Below, piece after piece: positions 25,209-33,245 of a stretch of 64,000 bases of DNA. The stretch comes from Paraflavitalea devenefica. GTDB lineage: Bacteria; Bacteroidota; Bacteroidia; Chitinophagales; Chitinophagaceae. Both the position numbers and the translations under genes were made by a program. Position 1 is the stretch's first letter; every line of letters starts with the position of its first letter. The notes under the pieces are model-generated. The model was not told where the DNA came from. It did no database searches and was given only the letters and a program-made list of their open reading frames with translations. The DNA lies in contig NZ_JAARML010000002.1 of assembly GCF_011759375.1 (NCBI RefSeq), forward strand, positions 1,364,001-1,428,000, read 5' to 3'.

Positions 25209-27188
25209 ATGAAGAAAAAAGTGCTGATTGTAGAAGATGAATTTATTGTAGCCAATAACCTGCGGCAGGTATTGCAGCGGTTTGGCTATGAGGTAAGTGG
25301 TATTGCCATTTCCGCCGAAGAGGCGGAAGCGCATATCCAAAGCCATAAGCCAGATATTGCCCTGCTGGATATCCGGCTACAGGGGGAACGCTCCGGCATT
25401 GATATTGCCAGGAAGTTAAAGGCTGAGAATATAGCTTTTATTTATTTGTCGGCTAATTCGAACCAACAAATATTGGAAGAAGCAAAGACGACTGATCCTT
25501 ATGGATTTTTGGTGAAACCATTCCGGAAGAAAGACCTGCTGGTGATGCTGGATATTGCGTGGTACCGTCATATGCATGCTATCGAAACAAAAACGAACCA
25601 GGAAGGGCTTTTGCAGCAACAGATCATGGACACCAGCCATGAAAGCCTGGATAGCCGGCAAAAGTTGTTGAAGCTTGCCAGGATCCTGCAACCTCACCTG
25701 CCATTCGATCTTATCAGTTCCGGGCTCAGGCCATTCAATGCTGCGCAATACAACGACAAGGGGTATTTACGTATCGGGTTCGATGAATACCAGTTTATCG
25801 GGGAAAAAGAATTGCTGACCATCGCTCATTTAAAGAGGACCTCCCTGGCTGTTATTCTTGCCAACAGCCATACGGATATAAACGCGATCATTTATAACTA
25901 TGAAACGGGCCATGAGAAGCCGAATATCCCGTCAATTCAAAAAACATTGACCGAAACATTCGACCTGCAGTCATACCTGGTATTTCCTGTTACCCTCAGC
26001 AATGGACTATCGTTTCATTATTTTTTCTACAGCCGTCAGCGCGCTGTATACGCTTTTCAGCACATTGCCTTATTGAACCGGTTGAGAATTGGTTTAACAG
26101 CCGTAGCTGAAAAAATAATTTACGGCGATGATCCGGCCACTTCCATGCCGGATGAGGCCGGTTCTCCCAGAAGGCTGCCAGGAGGGGCTTTGCATCGCCC
26201 TGAATTCAGTCCTATTATCGGGAACCACCATCTCTTGTTAGCTGCATTGGACCTTACTGCGCAGGTAGCGCCTTATAATACGTCGGTTTTAATTCTCGGG
26301 GAAAGCGGGACCGGAAAAGAAAAGGTGGCTCAAGCCATTCACTTACTTTCTCCCAGAAAAAACGGGCCCTTCATCAAGGTTAATTGCGCGGCTATTCCTA
26401 CTGCGCTTATAGAATCGGAATTGTTTGGTCATGAGAAAGGGGCATTTACCGGCGCTATAGAAAAACGAAAAGGGCGATTTGAACAGGCTGATGGTGGCAC
26501 TATTTTTTTAGATGAGATCGGAGAGCTTCCATTAGACATGCAGGTGAAGATATTACGTGTTTTACAGGAGAAGGAAATTGAATATGTCGGCGGCGACTCC
26601 CCGGTGAAGCTCAATGTGCGTATTATTGCTGCCACCAACCGCCACCTGGAGAAAGAGGTGGCTGCGGGCAATTTCCGGCTTGACCTGTATTATCGCCTCA
26701 ATGTTTTTCCTATTACATTACCCTCCCTGCGGGAACGGAGCAGTGATATAGCGGGGTTGGCCACTTATTTTGCGGAAAAGTTCTGCCGGGAGTTCAATAA
26801 GCCGTTCACCGGCATTGCTACTTCCATGATGGAAGCCATGATGGCTTATGACTGGCCGGGCAATATCCGTGAACTTGAGAATGTGCTGGAGCAGTCTGTA
26901 GTGCTCAATGACGGGCAGTCGAAATTGTCCTTGCGGCGCAATCTTGCAGGCGGCGCCACCGAATTGGCCAGGAAGGTGGATATTAAAACGCTGGATGATG
27001 TAAAGCGTATTCAAAGAGAAACAGAAAGAGATTATATTATTTCTATTCTCAAAAAGACAGCCGGCCGGATCCGTGGCGCCAATGGAGCTGCGGAATTGTT
27101 GAATATTAAACCTACCACCCTGGAATCAAAAATGGAAAAGTTAAACATCAAAAGAGACGATTTTATCGGTTCAACCAGCGACCTATAG
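25209..27188 (+). CDS. Sigma-54-dependent response regulator (NtrC family)
   Basis: A 659-residue activator. The receiver domain (1-120) has E9/D10 and phosphoacceptor D54. A central region (about 150-310) resembles a GAF-type sensor. The AAA+ domain carries Walker A GESGTGKE (about 364-371), the sigma-54 contact loop GAFTGA (about 413-418) and Walker B GGTIFLDEIGE. The arginine-finger/sensor part includes VRIIAATNRHLE. The C-terminal Fis-type helix-turn-helix is near residues 615-650. It needs RpoN to work. It is paired with the TPR kinase just upstream, and a near-consensus -24/-12 promoter lies 165 bp downstream before a LysR gene. Confidence 0.93.
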   Translation: MKKKVLIVEDEFIVANNLRQVLQRFGYEVSGIAISAEEAEAHIQSHKPDIALLDIRLQGERSGIDIARKLKAENIAFIYLSANSNQQILEEAKTTDPYGFLVKPFRKKDLLVMLDIAWYRHMHAIETKTNQEGLLQQQIMDTSHESLDSRQKLLKLARILQPHLPFDLISSGLRPFNAAQYNDKGYLRIGFDEYQFIGEKELLTIAHLKRTSLAVILANSHTDINAIIYNYETGHEKPNIPSIQKTLTETFDLQSYLVFPVTLSNGLSFHYFFYSRQRAVYAFQHIALLNRLRIGLTAVAEKIIYGDDPATSMPDEAGSPRRLPGGALHRPEFSPIIGNHHLLLAALDLTAQVAPYNTSVLILGESGTGKEKVAQAIHLLSPRKNGPFIKVNCAAIPTALIESELFGHEKGAFTGAIEKRKGRFEQADGGTIFLDEIGELPLDMQVKILRVLQEKEIEYVGGDSPVKLNVRIIAATNRHLEKEVAAGNFRLDLYYRLNVFPITLPSLRERSSDIAGLATYFAEKFCREFNKPFTGIATSMMEAMMAYDWPGNIRELENVLEQSVVLNDGQSKLSLRRNLAGGATELARKVDIKTLDDVKRIQRETERDYIISILKKTAGRIRGANGAAELLNIKPTTLESKMEKLNIKRDDFIGSTSDL

Positions 27189-27352
27189 ATTGTAAGACTC
27201 CGATATTTCCGGGGGCTACACGGCCAGCCTCCGATTTTTTCGGATCGCTTGCTACTTTTTTCCTGTAGGCCTCCATGACAGCATTCCTAAAGATCATTGT
27301 TCATCAATGAATTGCAGCACCCGTTTATTTTAGTTCCCCGTTTATTATTAAC

Positions 27353-27367
27353 TGGCACGCCAATAGC
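27353..27367 (+). promoter_or_regulatory. Candidate sigma-54 (-24/-12) promoter
   Basis: TGGCACG, four bases, then TAGC: the invariant GG (27354-27355) and GC (27366-27367) are exactly ten bases apart. Seven of seven bases match in the -24 box and all but one in the -12 box (TAGC for TTGC). Transcription would start near 27378, about 60 bp ahead of the LysR start codon. Confidence 0.55.
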
Positions 27368-27436
27368 TGGCCCTGCCTGCAACAGCATTAGTCCTTCCTG
27401 CCGGGCTATTTGTATGGATCCTAAAATAAACCTTAT

Positions 27437-28333
27437 ATGTTGAACCTGGAATGGCTTCGCACTTTTAAAGCAATTTACGAGACCGGCAACCTGACCGCCG
27501 CCGCACAAACGCTCTTTATTTCGCAGCCAGGTGCAAGCCTTCATTTAAACTCCCTGGAAACGTATACAGGGTACCCTTTGTTCATGCGTGAAACACGGAA
27601 GATGACACCCACCGAGCGAGGCATTATACTTTATAATTGCATCCTGGATTCCCTGAATAAGTTGGAGGAAGCTGAACAATCATTTTTCCGGAATTCCAAA
27701 GTGAATAAGCCAACGATCAGTGTGGGCATGGGGGTTGAAACGTTTGAGTATACCCTGGAAGAGCACCTGGCCACCTTGCCTTTCAACCTGATCGTACGAT
27801 TTGACCGGTACCTCACGCTATTGCACGACCTGGATACGGGTAAACTGGACCTGATCGTGACGCCCCAAAAGGGTTTGCAAGCTAACCTGGAATATACACC
27901 GTTTATGCGCGAACGGATGGTTTTGGTCTGTGGCAGTCATACGGATTCCGGACCGTTGGACCAACTGGTTATGACCAATGACAGACCCGCCATCCGGCAA
28001 TGGTTGAAGCAGCAGGTATGGTATACTATGGGTGCAGATATGGAACACCTCAAAAATTTCTGGTTGGCCAACTTCGATTGCCTACCGGACCTGCATCCCA
28101 ATTATGTGGTCCCTCACTTCTCTTCTATCCTTCGCTGCCTGAGCAATGGTAAGGGCCTGGCCGTCATGCCGGATTTCCTTTGCAGGAGGGCGATCGACCA
28201 TCAAACGATCAGGCTTGCCTGGGAGGGAAGTTCGCCGGTAGAAAGCATGTTGTATTTCTGCAAACGGAAGAAGACGATTTTCAGGGAGGAGATTCGTCAA
28301 CTGGAAGCGTTGTTGGTTAAGGACCAGGTGTGA
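27437..28333 (+). CDS. LysR-family transcriptional regulator
   Basis: A 298-residue regulator with an N-terminal winged helix-turn-helix (residues 1-60: FKAIYETGNLTAAAQTLFIS, QPGASLHLNSLE) and a periplasmic-binding-protein-like effector domain (about 85-295). Start MLNLEWLRTF is the standard position. It follows a sigma-54 response regulator and a candidate sigma-54 promoter, which suggests its expression is induced by that two-component system. Its target genes are not evident; the neighbouring hydrolase/ABM cluster is one possibility. A relic of a hydrolase gene abuts its 3' end. Confidence 0.92.
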   Translation: MLNLEWLRTFKAIYETGNLTAAAQTLFISQPGASLHLNSLETYTGYPLFMRETRKMTPTERGIILYNCILDSLNKLEEAEQSFFRNSKVNKPTISVGMGVETFEYTLEEHLATLPFNLIVRFDRYLTLLHDLDTGKLDLIVTPQKGLQANLEYTPFMRERMVLVCGSHTDSGPLDQLVMTNDRPAIRQWLKQQVWYTMGADMEHLKNFWLANFDCLPDLHPNYVVPHFSSILRCLSNGKGLAVMPDFLCRRAIDHQTIRLAWEGSSPVESMLYFCKRKKTIFREEIRQLEALLVKDQV

Positions 28334-28345
28334 TGAGCGCCGGGG

Positions 28346-28425
28346 GGCATTTTTAGGTCCCGCTTCGCGGTAAAAGATGTTGACCCCGTTGATGTCAATG
28401 AAGTGATAGGTAGTTTTCTTAAACT
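28346..28425 (-). pseudogene. N-terminal relic of an alpha/beta hydrolase gene
   Basis: The minus strand encodes KTTYHFIDINGVNIFYREAG followed by PKNAP. This matches the first 29 residues of the hydrolase at 18527-19435 (THYHFAKISGVDIFYREAG, then PADAP). Similarity stops abruptly at the LysR 3' end, so the rest of the gene has been deleted. It suggests a recombination junction between LysR and the accessory island. Confidence 0.65.
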
Positions 28426-28457
28426 GTCTGCAAGGAGTGGTGATACCGTTTCCCATC

Positions 28458-28946
28458 TCATGATCCCTGTGCGTATTTATTATGCTGATTAGCAGACAGC
28501 GCAGCATTTACAGTATATTCTCCATAGAAATGCATGATCTCGGCTTTCTCCTGGTCGTTTCCCCGTTCGAATACACGTTGAATAACGGCTTCTTTCTGGT
28601 TGAGCCAATCAATCGAGTTTATATCTGTATCCCAGAAAAGGCTTTTGCGGAACATGTTAAGATCTGGGTGGTGTTCTTTGCCCTGTTTTTGTTTGATCTC
28701 TTTGATATCATAATGAATCTGCAGGATCATAAAAAAACCTTCCTCGATGCCCAGCGCGTGCTCAATGCGGAGCGCAAGGTCTGTATTCATCTTGCGCCTA
28801 CCTTTAGTAATATCGCCAATGATGGTAGGGTATTCATTAATCGACATAGCAAAAAGTCCCTTGCGAATGTTCCTCTTTTTGAGTTCACGTTCCAAGATGA
28901 TACCCGGATGGATGCCTTTCAGCAGGTTAATATCTTGCATTGTCAT
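28458..28946 (-). CDS. HigA/XRE-type antitoxin-like regulator, orphan
   Basis: A 162-residue protein. The N-terminal helix-turn-helix (about 8-75) has the HigA-type opening GIHPGIILERELKKRNI and ITKGRRKMNTDLALRIEHAL. The C-terminal part (about 100-150: FWDTDINSIDWLNQKEAVIQ, RVFERGNDQEKAEIMHFYG) resembles a domain found in Bacteroidota antitoxins, often beside AbiEii-type nucleotidyltransferase toxins (recollection). No HigB- or AbiEii-like gene is next to it: the gene upstream is divergent and encodes a winged-helix protein. A palindrome at 28997-29012 could be its own operator. M3 (28940) is an alternative start. Confidence 0.8.
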   Translation of the reverse strand: MTMQDINLLKGIHPGIILERELKKRNIRKGLFAMSINEYPTIIGDITKGRRKMNTDLALRIEHALGIEEGFFMILQIHYDIKEIKQKQGKEHHPDLNMFRKSLFWDTDINSIDWLNQKEAVIQRVFERGNDQEKAEIMHFYGEYTVNAALSANQHNKYAQGS

Positions 28947-28996
28947 GATATAAAGTTACAATAAAATTTAGCCATTATTATGGATACAATAGTTTG

Positions 28997-29012
28997 TAAA
29001 CAAAATTGTTTA
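28997..29012. promoter_or_regulatory. Palindrome upstream of the XRE/HigA-like gene
   Basis: Seven-base arms taaacaa / ttgttta flank AA, 51 bp upstream of the minus-strand start. Position and symmetry suit an autoregulatory operator of the XRE protein; this is inference. Confidence 0.4.
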
Positions 29013-29180
29013 TTTTTATGGTTGGCGTTATTGTTTAAATTAATAAGGATTCGAAACGCTGTAAGTTGTTAAAAATCAAAGTGATAAACGATTGCATGTT
29101 CTTTACACGTTATTTCGTCATAATCTTCATTTTGGAATTCAGGGGATAAAGGCGTTGTGGGTGGGGTGAGGGGGCCGGAG

Positions 29181-29201
29181 TTGCTACGCACTGCGTAGCA
29201 A
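29181..29201. promoter_or_regulatory. Perfect 10-1-10 palindrome (distal operator candidate)
   Basis: Arms ttgctacgca / tgcgtagcaa flank a single central C. It lies in the divergent gap, 96 bp upstream of the winged-helix gene, and has the same geometry as the palindrome at 29259 but a different sequence. Confidence 0.55.
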
Positions 29202-29258
29202 TTGTCTATGGTTTTGTGGTATGTGCAGAAGCGGGGGCAACATGAGTATTTCTTGTTC

Positions 29259-29279
29259 TTGTTCGCGATTCGCGAACAA
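29259..29279. promoter_or_regulatory. Perfect 10-1-10 palindrome (proximal operator candidate)
   Basis: Arms ttgttcgcga / tcgcgaacaa flank a central T, and symmetry continues outward with one inserted base. It ends 17 bp before the winged-helix start codon, where a bound protein would block transcription or translation initiation. Confidence 0.6.
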
Positions 29280-29296
29280 AGAACTAAATTGGCTAC

Positions 29297-29809
29297 ATGA
29301 AGTCATTAAGTTCGATGCGCCCCCAGGATATTGTCATCCTGTTGAAACTGCTGACTGTCCAGGAGCCTGACTGGAAGTATCGCGACCTGTCGGCTTCGCT
29401 TTCTATTGCCACTTCCGAAGTGTCAGAATCCCTGGTACGTAGTCACCAGGCCAGACTAATAGATGAAAGCCGGCGGAATGTTCACCGTCAATCGCTGATG
29501 GAATTCCTGGAACATGGCATTCGCTATGTTTTCCCGCAAGTGCCAGGCAGTATGGTTACGGGCATACCTACAGCCCACAGCCACCCTTTCTATAAACAAC
29601 ATTTTGCCATTGAGTTTAATTACGTATGGTCGTATGAAGACGGAACTATGCGGGGACTGGCTATTCAGCCACTTCATAAAGGCGTGCCTAAAGCATGCCT
29701 GCAGGATGAACTTCTTTACGAACTGCTGGCAAGCGTGGACATTTTACGGGTAGGCAAGGTAAGGGAACGGCAACTGGCTTTGGAGCGGTTGCAAAAGGTT
29801 GTACTATAG
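29297..29809 (+). CDS. Winged-helix DNA-binding protein, function unknown
   Basis: A 170-residue soluble protein. Residues 7-75 look like a winged helix-turn-helix (QDIVILLKLLTVQ, YRDLSASLSIATSEVSESLV, RSHQARLI). The remainder has no fold I recognise (HGIRYVFPQVPGSMVTGIPT, HSHPFYKQHFA) and could bind a ligand or a partner. Proteins of this look are annotated as putative regulators in Bacteroidota, sometimes in toxin-antitoxin or mobile contexts. Two perfect palindromes directly upstream suggest autoregulation. It is divergent from the orphan antitoxin gene. Confidence 0.7.
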   Translation: MKSLSSMRPQDIVILLKLLTVQEPDWKYRDLSASLSIATSEVSESLVRSHQARLIDESRRNVHRQSLMEFLEHGIRYVFPQVPGSMVTGIPTAHSHPFYKQHFAIEFNYVWSYEDGTMRGLAIQPLHKGVPKACLQDELLYELLASVDILRVGKVRERQLALERLQKVVL

Positions 29810-30308
29810 TCGACCTTTAAATTAAATGGCTGTTTTTAAAAAAGATGTAAGCGGAACGGTTATCTCGCCTGGACTCGAAAAAAGATCTCACTTATCCTAA
29901 TTCTCTGTCTTGTGCATTTTGATACTGTGGATGGGGTTACCAACTACGTTTGGTGGCTATTTTTCCGAATGCTGTCAATGGGACTAGGCATAAGGAGGTG
30001 CATGCATTTGCAGAAGTATATCCAAGTATATTCGGGCTTTTCGAACGTGCAAGTGTCGCTTGCACAATTGGCCAACTCCAAGATCTGTCTTCAATTTGAG
30101 TTCATCTTATTGATTTCCACTGTGGTTTGCCTGAATGCCTTTTAGATCAAAGCTCCTTTTTTATCTCTTGCCGTCCAATTGGTTTTATTCAATGCAGTAC
30201 GTTTCGTGTATCCAATGCCTTAACATAAATCAATTAAAAAGTAATAAGACATTATTTAGTGTTGCTTGTACGTTAGAAGATTAAAGACCACCTTTAAACC
30301 CTATAACT
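29810..30308. other. Non-coding stretch with a short hairpin
   Basis: No supported gene was found. The clearest structure is a perfect hairpin at 30047-30065 (gtgcaag / cttgcac, loop tgtcg). A 77-codon frame at 29912-30145 has no family resemblance and was not accepted. Confidence 0.5.
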
Positions 30309-30749
30309 ATGAAGCCATTTAACACAAAAGTGAAGGTTGTGGTTCTTCTTGCTGCCATTATTATTGCCTATTTCGGCTGGCAGGCACACAGGCAGGATTC
30401 TGAACTCAAGGAACAAAAACGCCGTGAGCAGGACCAAATCACTAACATCCGAAATCACATTACAAGCTTTGTCCTGGCAGAAAGAAATAGTTATCAGTAC
30501 AGCAATCTGGGCGGCATTTATGGCCTAAGTATTAAAGTGCAAAACAAAACCATTTACATCATTGACAAAGTGACGGTCAAGGTGTCCTATCTAAAACCGT
30601 CCGGCGAAGTGTGGAAAGATAAGTTCGTCGAATTCTACTATGTAGAGCCTTGGAAAATGGTGGAAAACAAGGTTGCAGATGAACCACGTGGTGTCAGAAT
30701 CGAATACAAGATTGTAAGTATCACTTCAAGATCCTTGGGATTGTTATAG
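30309..30749 (+). CDS. Hypothetical membrane-anchored protein
   Basis: A 146-residue protein of unknown function. One N-terminal transmembrane segment (residues 8-25, VKVVVLLAAIIIAYFGW) is followed by a charged coiled stretch (about 26-50) and a beta-rich domain (about 60-146: YGLSIKVQNKTIYIIDKVTV, KVSYLKPSGEVWKDKFVEFY). The domain most likely faces the periplasm. Similar single-pass proteins with a C-terminal beta domain occur widely in Bacteroidota without assigned function. No operon partner is obvious; the next gene is convergent. Confidence 0.7.
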   Translation: MKPFNTKVKVVVLLAAIIIAYFGWQAHRQDSELKEQKRREQDQITNIRNHITSFVLAERNSYQYSNLGGIYGLSIKVQNKTIYIIDKVTVKVSYLKPSGEVWKDKFVEFYYVEPWKMVENKVADEPRGVRIEYKIVSITSRSLGLL

Positions 30750-30771
30750 CCCATCCCATACAGTCACATAT

Positions 30772-31032
30772 TCATCCCTCGCCACCATCCATGAATGCAT
30801 CTTCCAACGCTCGGTGCTTCTTCCAGTTGATCTTTTGCTGCACCCGGTGACTACCGTATAAAAATGCAAGACCTATATACAAAAGGAGTTGAGACCCCAT
30901 TAAATAACCTATACCATATACACCACTGGCCAGATTTGCTGTTATTTCTTCGAACTGGAGCAAAGTGGACAAACAGTCGACCAAGACAAATAGAATACCC
31001 AATATTAGGTATATGTTACGGCGGATCTTCAA
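30772..31032 (-). CDS. Small hypothetical membrane protein
   Basis: An 86-residue protein with two hydrophobic segments (about residues 7-27 and 38-60) and a charged C-terminal tail (RVQQKINWKKHRALEDAF). It has no recognisable family. The composition and the Arg/Lys distribution support a real inner-membrane protein. It is convergent with the anchored protein at 30309 and divergent from the 37-codon ORF at 31066. Confidence 0.6.
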   Translation of the reverse strand: MKIRRNIYLILGILFVLVDCLSTLLQFEEITANLASGVYGIGYLMGSQLLLYIGLAFLYGSHRVQQKINWKKHRALEDAFMDGGEG

Positions 31033-31065
31033 AGTCAGATAATTTTGAAGAAAAGTACTAAATTA

Positions 31066-31179
31066 ATGTTTTATTTGTACCTTTTTGCGTTGGGATTGTT
31101 GTTCTTTACTTCTATTTCAAAAATGTTTCAAAGGGAAAAGCAATTACGGCAGAAATATGACAAAGCGATTAAGGACTGA
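31066..31179 (+). CDS. Candidate 37-residue single-pass membrane peptide
   Basis: ATG at 31066 opens a 37-codon frame: a hydrophobic N-terminal helix (MFYLYLFALGLLFFTSIS) then a highly charged tail rich in Lys, Arg, Gln and Glu ending KAIKD before TGA at 31177. This is the typical shape of small membrane proteins or type I toxin-like peptides. It is too short to judge from sequence alone. Confidence 0.4.
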   Translation: MFYLYLFALGLLFFTSISKMFQREKQLRQKYDKAIKD

Positions 31180-31855
31180 GACAAGCGATTAACTTTAGAA
31201 TTAGGTAGACTATATTATTCCAGGCTACGAGGTGGACACCTATTTCTTTACAGCAATTATGAATGATTTATCTACAATAAGATAAACTTAATTCAACTTT
31301 TATGGAGACCAATAGGTTATAACGATTTTCACCGGCACAGTAGACGTGCTCGATTCAGTGATTGGCTATAAGCCTTTACGTTCTTGGCCGGCATGGATTA
31401 TTGTGCCTGTAAAAACTGAAACCAGACACTGTAATGTGAAGGAAGAAGTTCTTGAGGTACGGGTACGCAAATTCACATAGCCAACCCTGCATACCCGCGC
31501 CAGTCTGGGAGAAACGCAATTGGATATTGAAGTGCCTACAGGTATTAATAATGATGATATCAGTAAGATTGAGAATGGTAAAACAAATATTCAATTTATT
31601 GCTATTGCCAACTAGCCAGGCTATAGGAATTGAAATGCATGATATCTTTTGCAATTATGTAGTTTAGAATAATAAACCATTTGCTCCAAGCAATGCAAAT
31701 ACATCGCCCCAAAAAAAGATTAATAATAAGAAAAAAACGAGAGGTGAAAATGATTAATTGGGAAATTTTTAGTGCCGAACCAATAAATAAGTCACTATAT
31801 AGTCTTTGATGAAACTCGTAAATCAATTAGTTAATTGGTTACTAAATAATATTTA
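31180..31855. other. AT-rich gap holding a decayed XRE gene
   Basis: Apart from the XRE relic (31480-31667) I see only fragments without a continuous frame. It precedes the AAA ATPase gene and should contain its promoter; no clear -33/-7 pair was found. Confidence 0.5.
31480..31667 (+). pseudogene. Frameshifted XRE-family helix-turn-helix regulator
   Basis: One frame reads RASLGETQLDIEVPTGINND then DISKIENGKTNIQFIAIAN and stops. The neighbouring frame continues SQAIGIEMHDIFCNYVV and stop at 31665-31667. Together they give the standard XRE pattern of helix 2, helix 3 (YISKIENGKTN) and the closing LxxALGIExxxIF. One base appears missing near 31605-31615. The N-terminal side also looks broken. 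It is a former regulator lying 190 bp ahead of the ATPase gene. Confidence 0.6.
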
Positions 31856-33235
31856 ATGGAACTTACAAAACTAAGTGTTGATAAACTTTTTGAAAGCTTT
31901 TCCTACACAATCAACCTTAACTCTAAAGAAAAGATTACACTTCTACATGGACAAAATGGGTTGGGGAAAACAGTAATCCTACGAATGGTTCAGCATTTCT
32001 TTGATCAAAATTTCATAGAACTCAAATCGATTCAATTTGACCATTTCTGTTTGTTCTTTGGAAACAACATTGAAATTAAGATTACAAGACTTATTAAAAA
32101 TAGTGAAATACAACTGAGGATTGAAAGGTACACTAATGGAAAAAGAACTGAAGATCCCTTTATTACCAAAGATACTCATTCTCAAAAAAGATACCGAAAT
32201 ATAAAGTATTCTCATTCTCAACCTTATATTTTTGAAATTGATGAGTTGTTTGATGAAAGAATAAACTATCGGGAGATAGAGTATATTGTACAGTCTGCTT
32301 TGCCCGAGTTAAGGTTGGTTGGTCCTGGAGTTTGGCTTGACTTAAAGACCCGTAGAGAATATACTTTGCCCCAGCTTATTGAAAAATTTAATAAGCATCT
32401 ACCAAAAAGTCTGATTGATATTTTTGAATTTCCCAAATGGCTTAGTGAGATTACTCAAAGTCAAAAAATTAGATTTATCGAAACTCAACGACTATTGAAT
32501 AGAATTAAATCCGAGGACAGCAAGTATAAGTCTGCCGTTATTGAGTTTAGCCAAGCAATAATTGACACAATTAAAACTACAAGAGCAGAAGCTTCGGACA
32601 GAGCATCGAAATTGGACAGAACATATCCGAAAAGATTACTGGAAAAATTGAGCAATAAGGATAATATAAATGAAAGTCAGATAGCGGATAGTTTATTGGT
32701 TTTGGAAGATAAAAGAAAATTACTAAATGGTGTTGGGCTTATTGATGCCGAGGAAGAATATATACAACCTTATATTGGTATACAACAAAACGAGATTATT
32801 AAAAGTGTATTGGAATTATATATTACTGATAGTAATGAAAAACTTTCTGTGTATGACTATTTAAGTAAGAGAATAAAGCTTTTCTTAGATATCATAAATA
32901 GAAGATTTCTCTATAAAACATTTTACATTGATAAGCAACTTGGATTTATATTTAAATCAAACATAACAAAAAAAGATATTCCTCTTTCGGGCCTTTCATC
33001 AGGAGAGCAGCACGAACTCGTGCTATTCTATATCCTACTTTTTAATACGCCGAAGGGCTCCCTTTTACTAATTGATGAGCCTGAAATATCGTTGCATATT
33101 TCTTGGCAAAAACATTTCATTGATGATTTAAAAGAAGTAATTAAAATTAATGAAATGGAAATTCTAATTGCTACCCATTCACCTGATATTATAGGGAATA
33201 ACTGGGATTTAACGGTACAATTAGAAGGAATATAA
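31856..33235 (+). CDS. ABC-type AAA ATPase, AriA-like (PARIS family)
   Basis: A 459-residue cytoplasmic ATPase of the SMC/RecF/OLD type. Walker A is GQNGLGKT (K38). A long helical middle (about 150-350, with coiled-coil character) separates it from the signature SGLSSGEQHEL (about 379-387), Walker B LLLIDEPEISLH (D407, E408) and the H-loop ATHSPDI near 442. It is followed after ten bases by a DUF4435 protein. An AAA_15/AAA_21 ATPase plus DUF4435 is the composition of the anti-phage system PARIS (AriA/AriB), where the ATPase senses a phage trigger protein. The coding sequence is very AT-rich, unlike its flanks, which points to horizontal transfer. Confidence 0.8.
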   Translation: MELTKLSVDKLFESFSYTINLNSKEKITLLHGQNGLGKTVILRMVQHFFDQNFIELKSIQFDHFCLFFGNNIEIKITRLIKNSEIQLRIERYTNGKRTEDPFITKDTHSQKRYRNIKYSHSQPYIFEIDELFDERINYREIEYIVQSALPELRLVGPGVWLDLKTRREYTLPQLIEKFNKHLPKSLIDIFEFPKWLSEITQSQKIRFIETQRLLNRIKSEDSKYKSAVIEFSQAIIDTIKTTRAEASDRASKLDRTYPKRLLEKLSNKDNINESQIADSLLVLEDKRKLLNGVGLIDAEEEYIQPYIGIQQNEIIKSVLELYITDSNEKLSVYDYLSKRIKLFLDIINRRFLYKTFYIDKQLGFIFKSNITKKDIPLSGLSSGEQHELVLFYILLFNTPKGSLLLIDEPEISLHISWQKHFIDDLKEVIKINEMEILIATHSPDIIGNNWDLTVQLEGI

Positions 33236-33245
33236 ACGAACAAGC

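Noticed and set aside
28482..28964. 160-codon plus-strand frame opposite the XRE/HigA gene
   Set aside because: Antisense to a gene with a clear helix-turn-helix; not a toxin family I recognise.
29912..30145. 77-codon frame in the gap after the winged-helix gene
   Set aside because: No similarity, no start context, mixed composition. I kept the stretch as non-coding.
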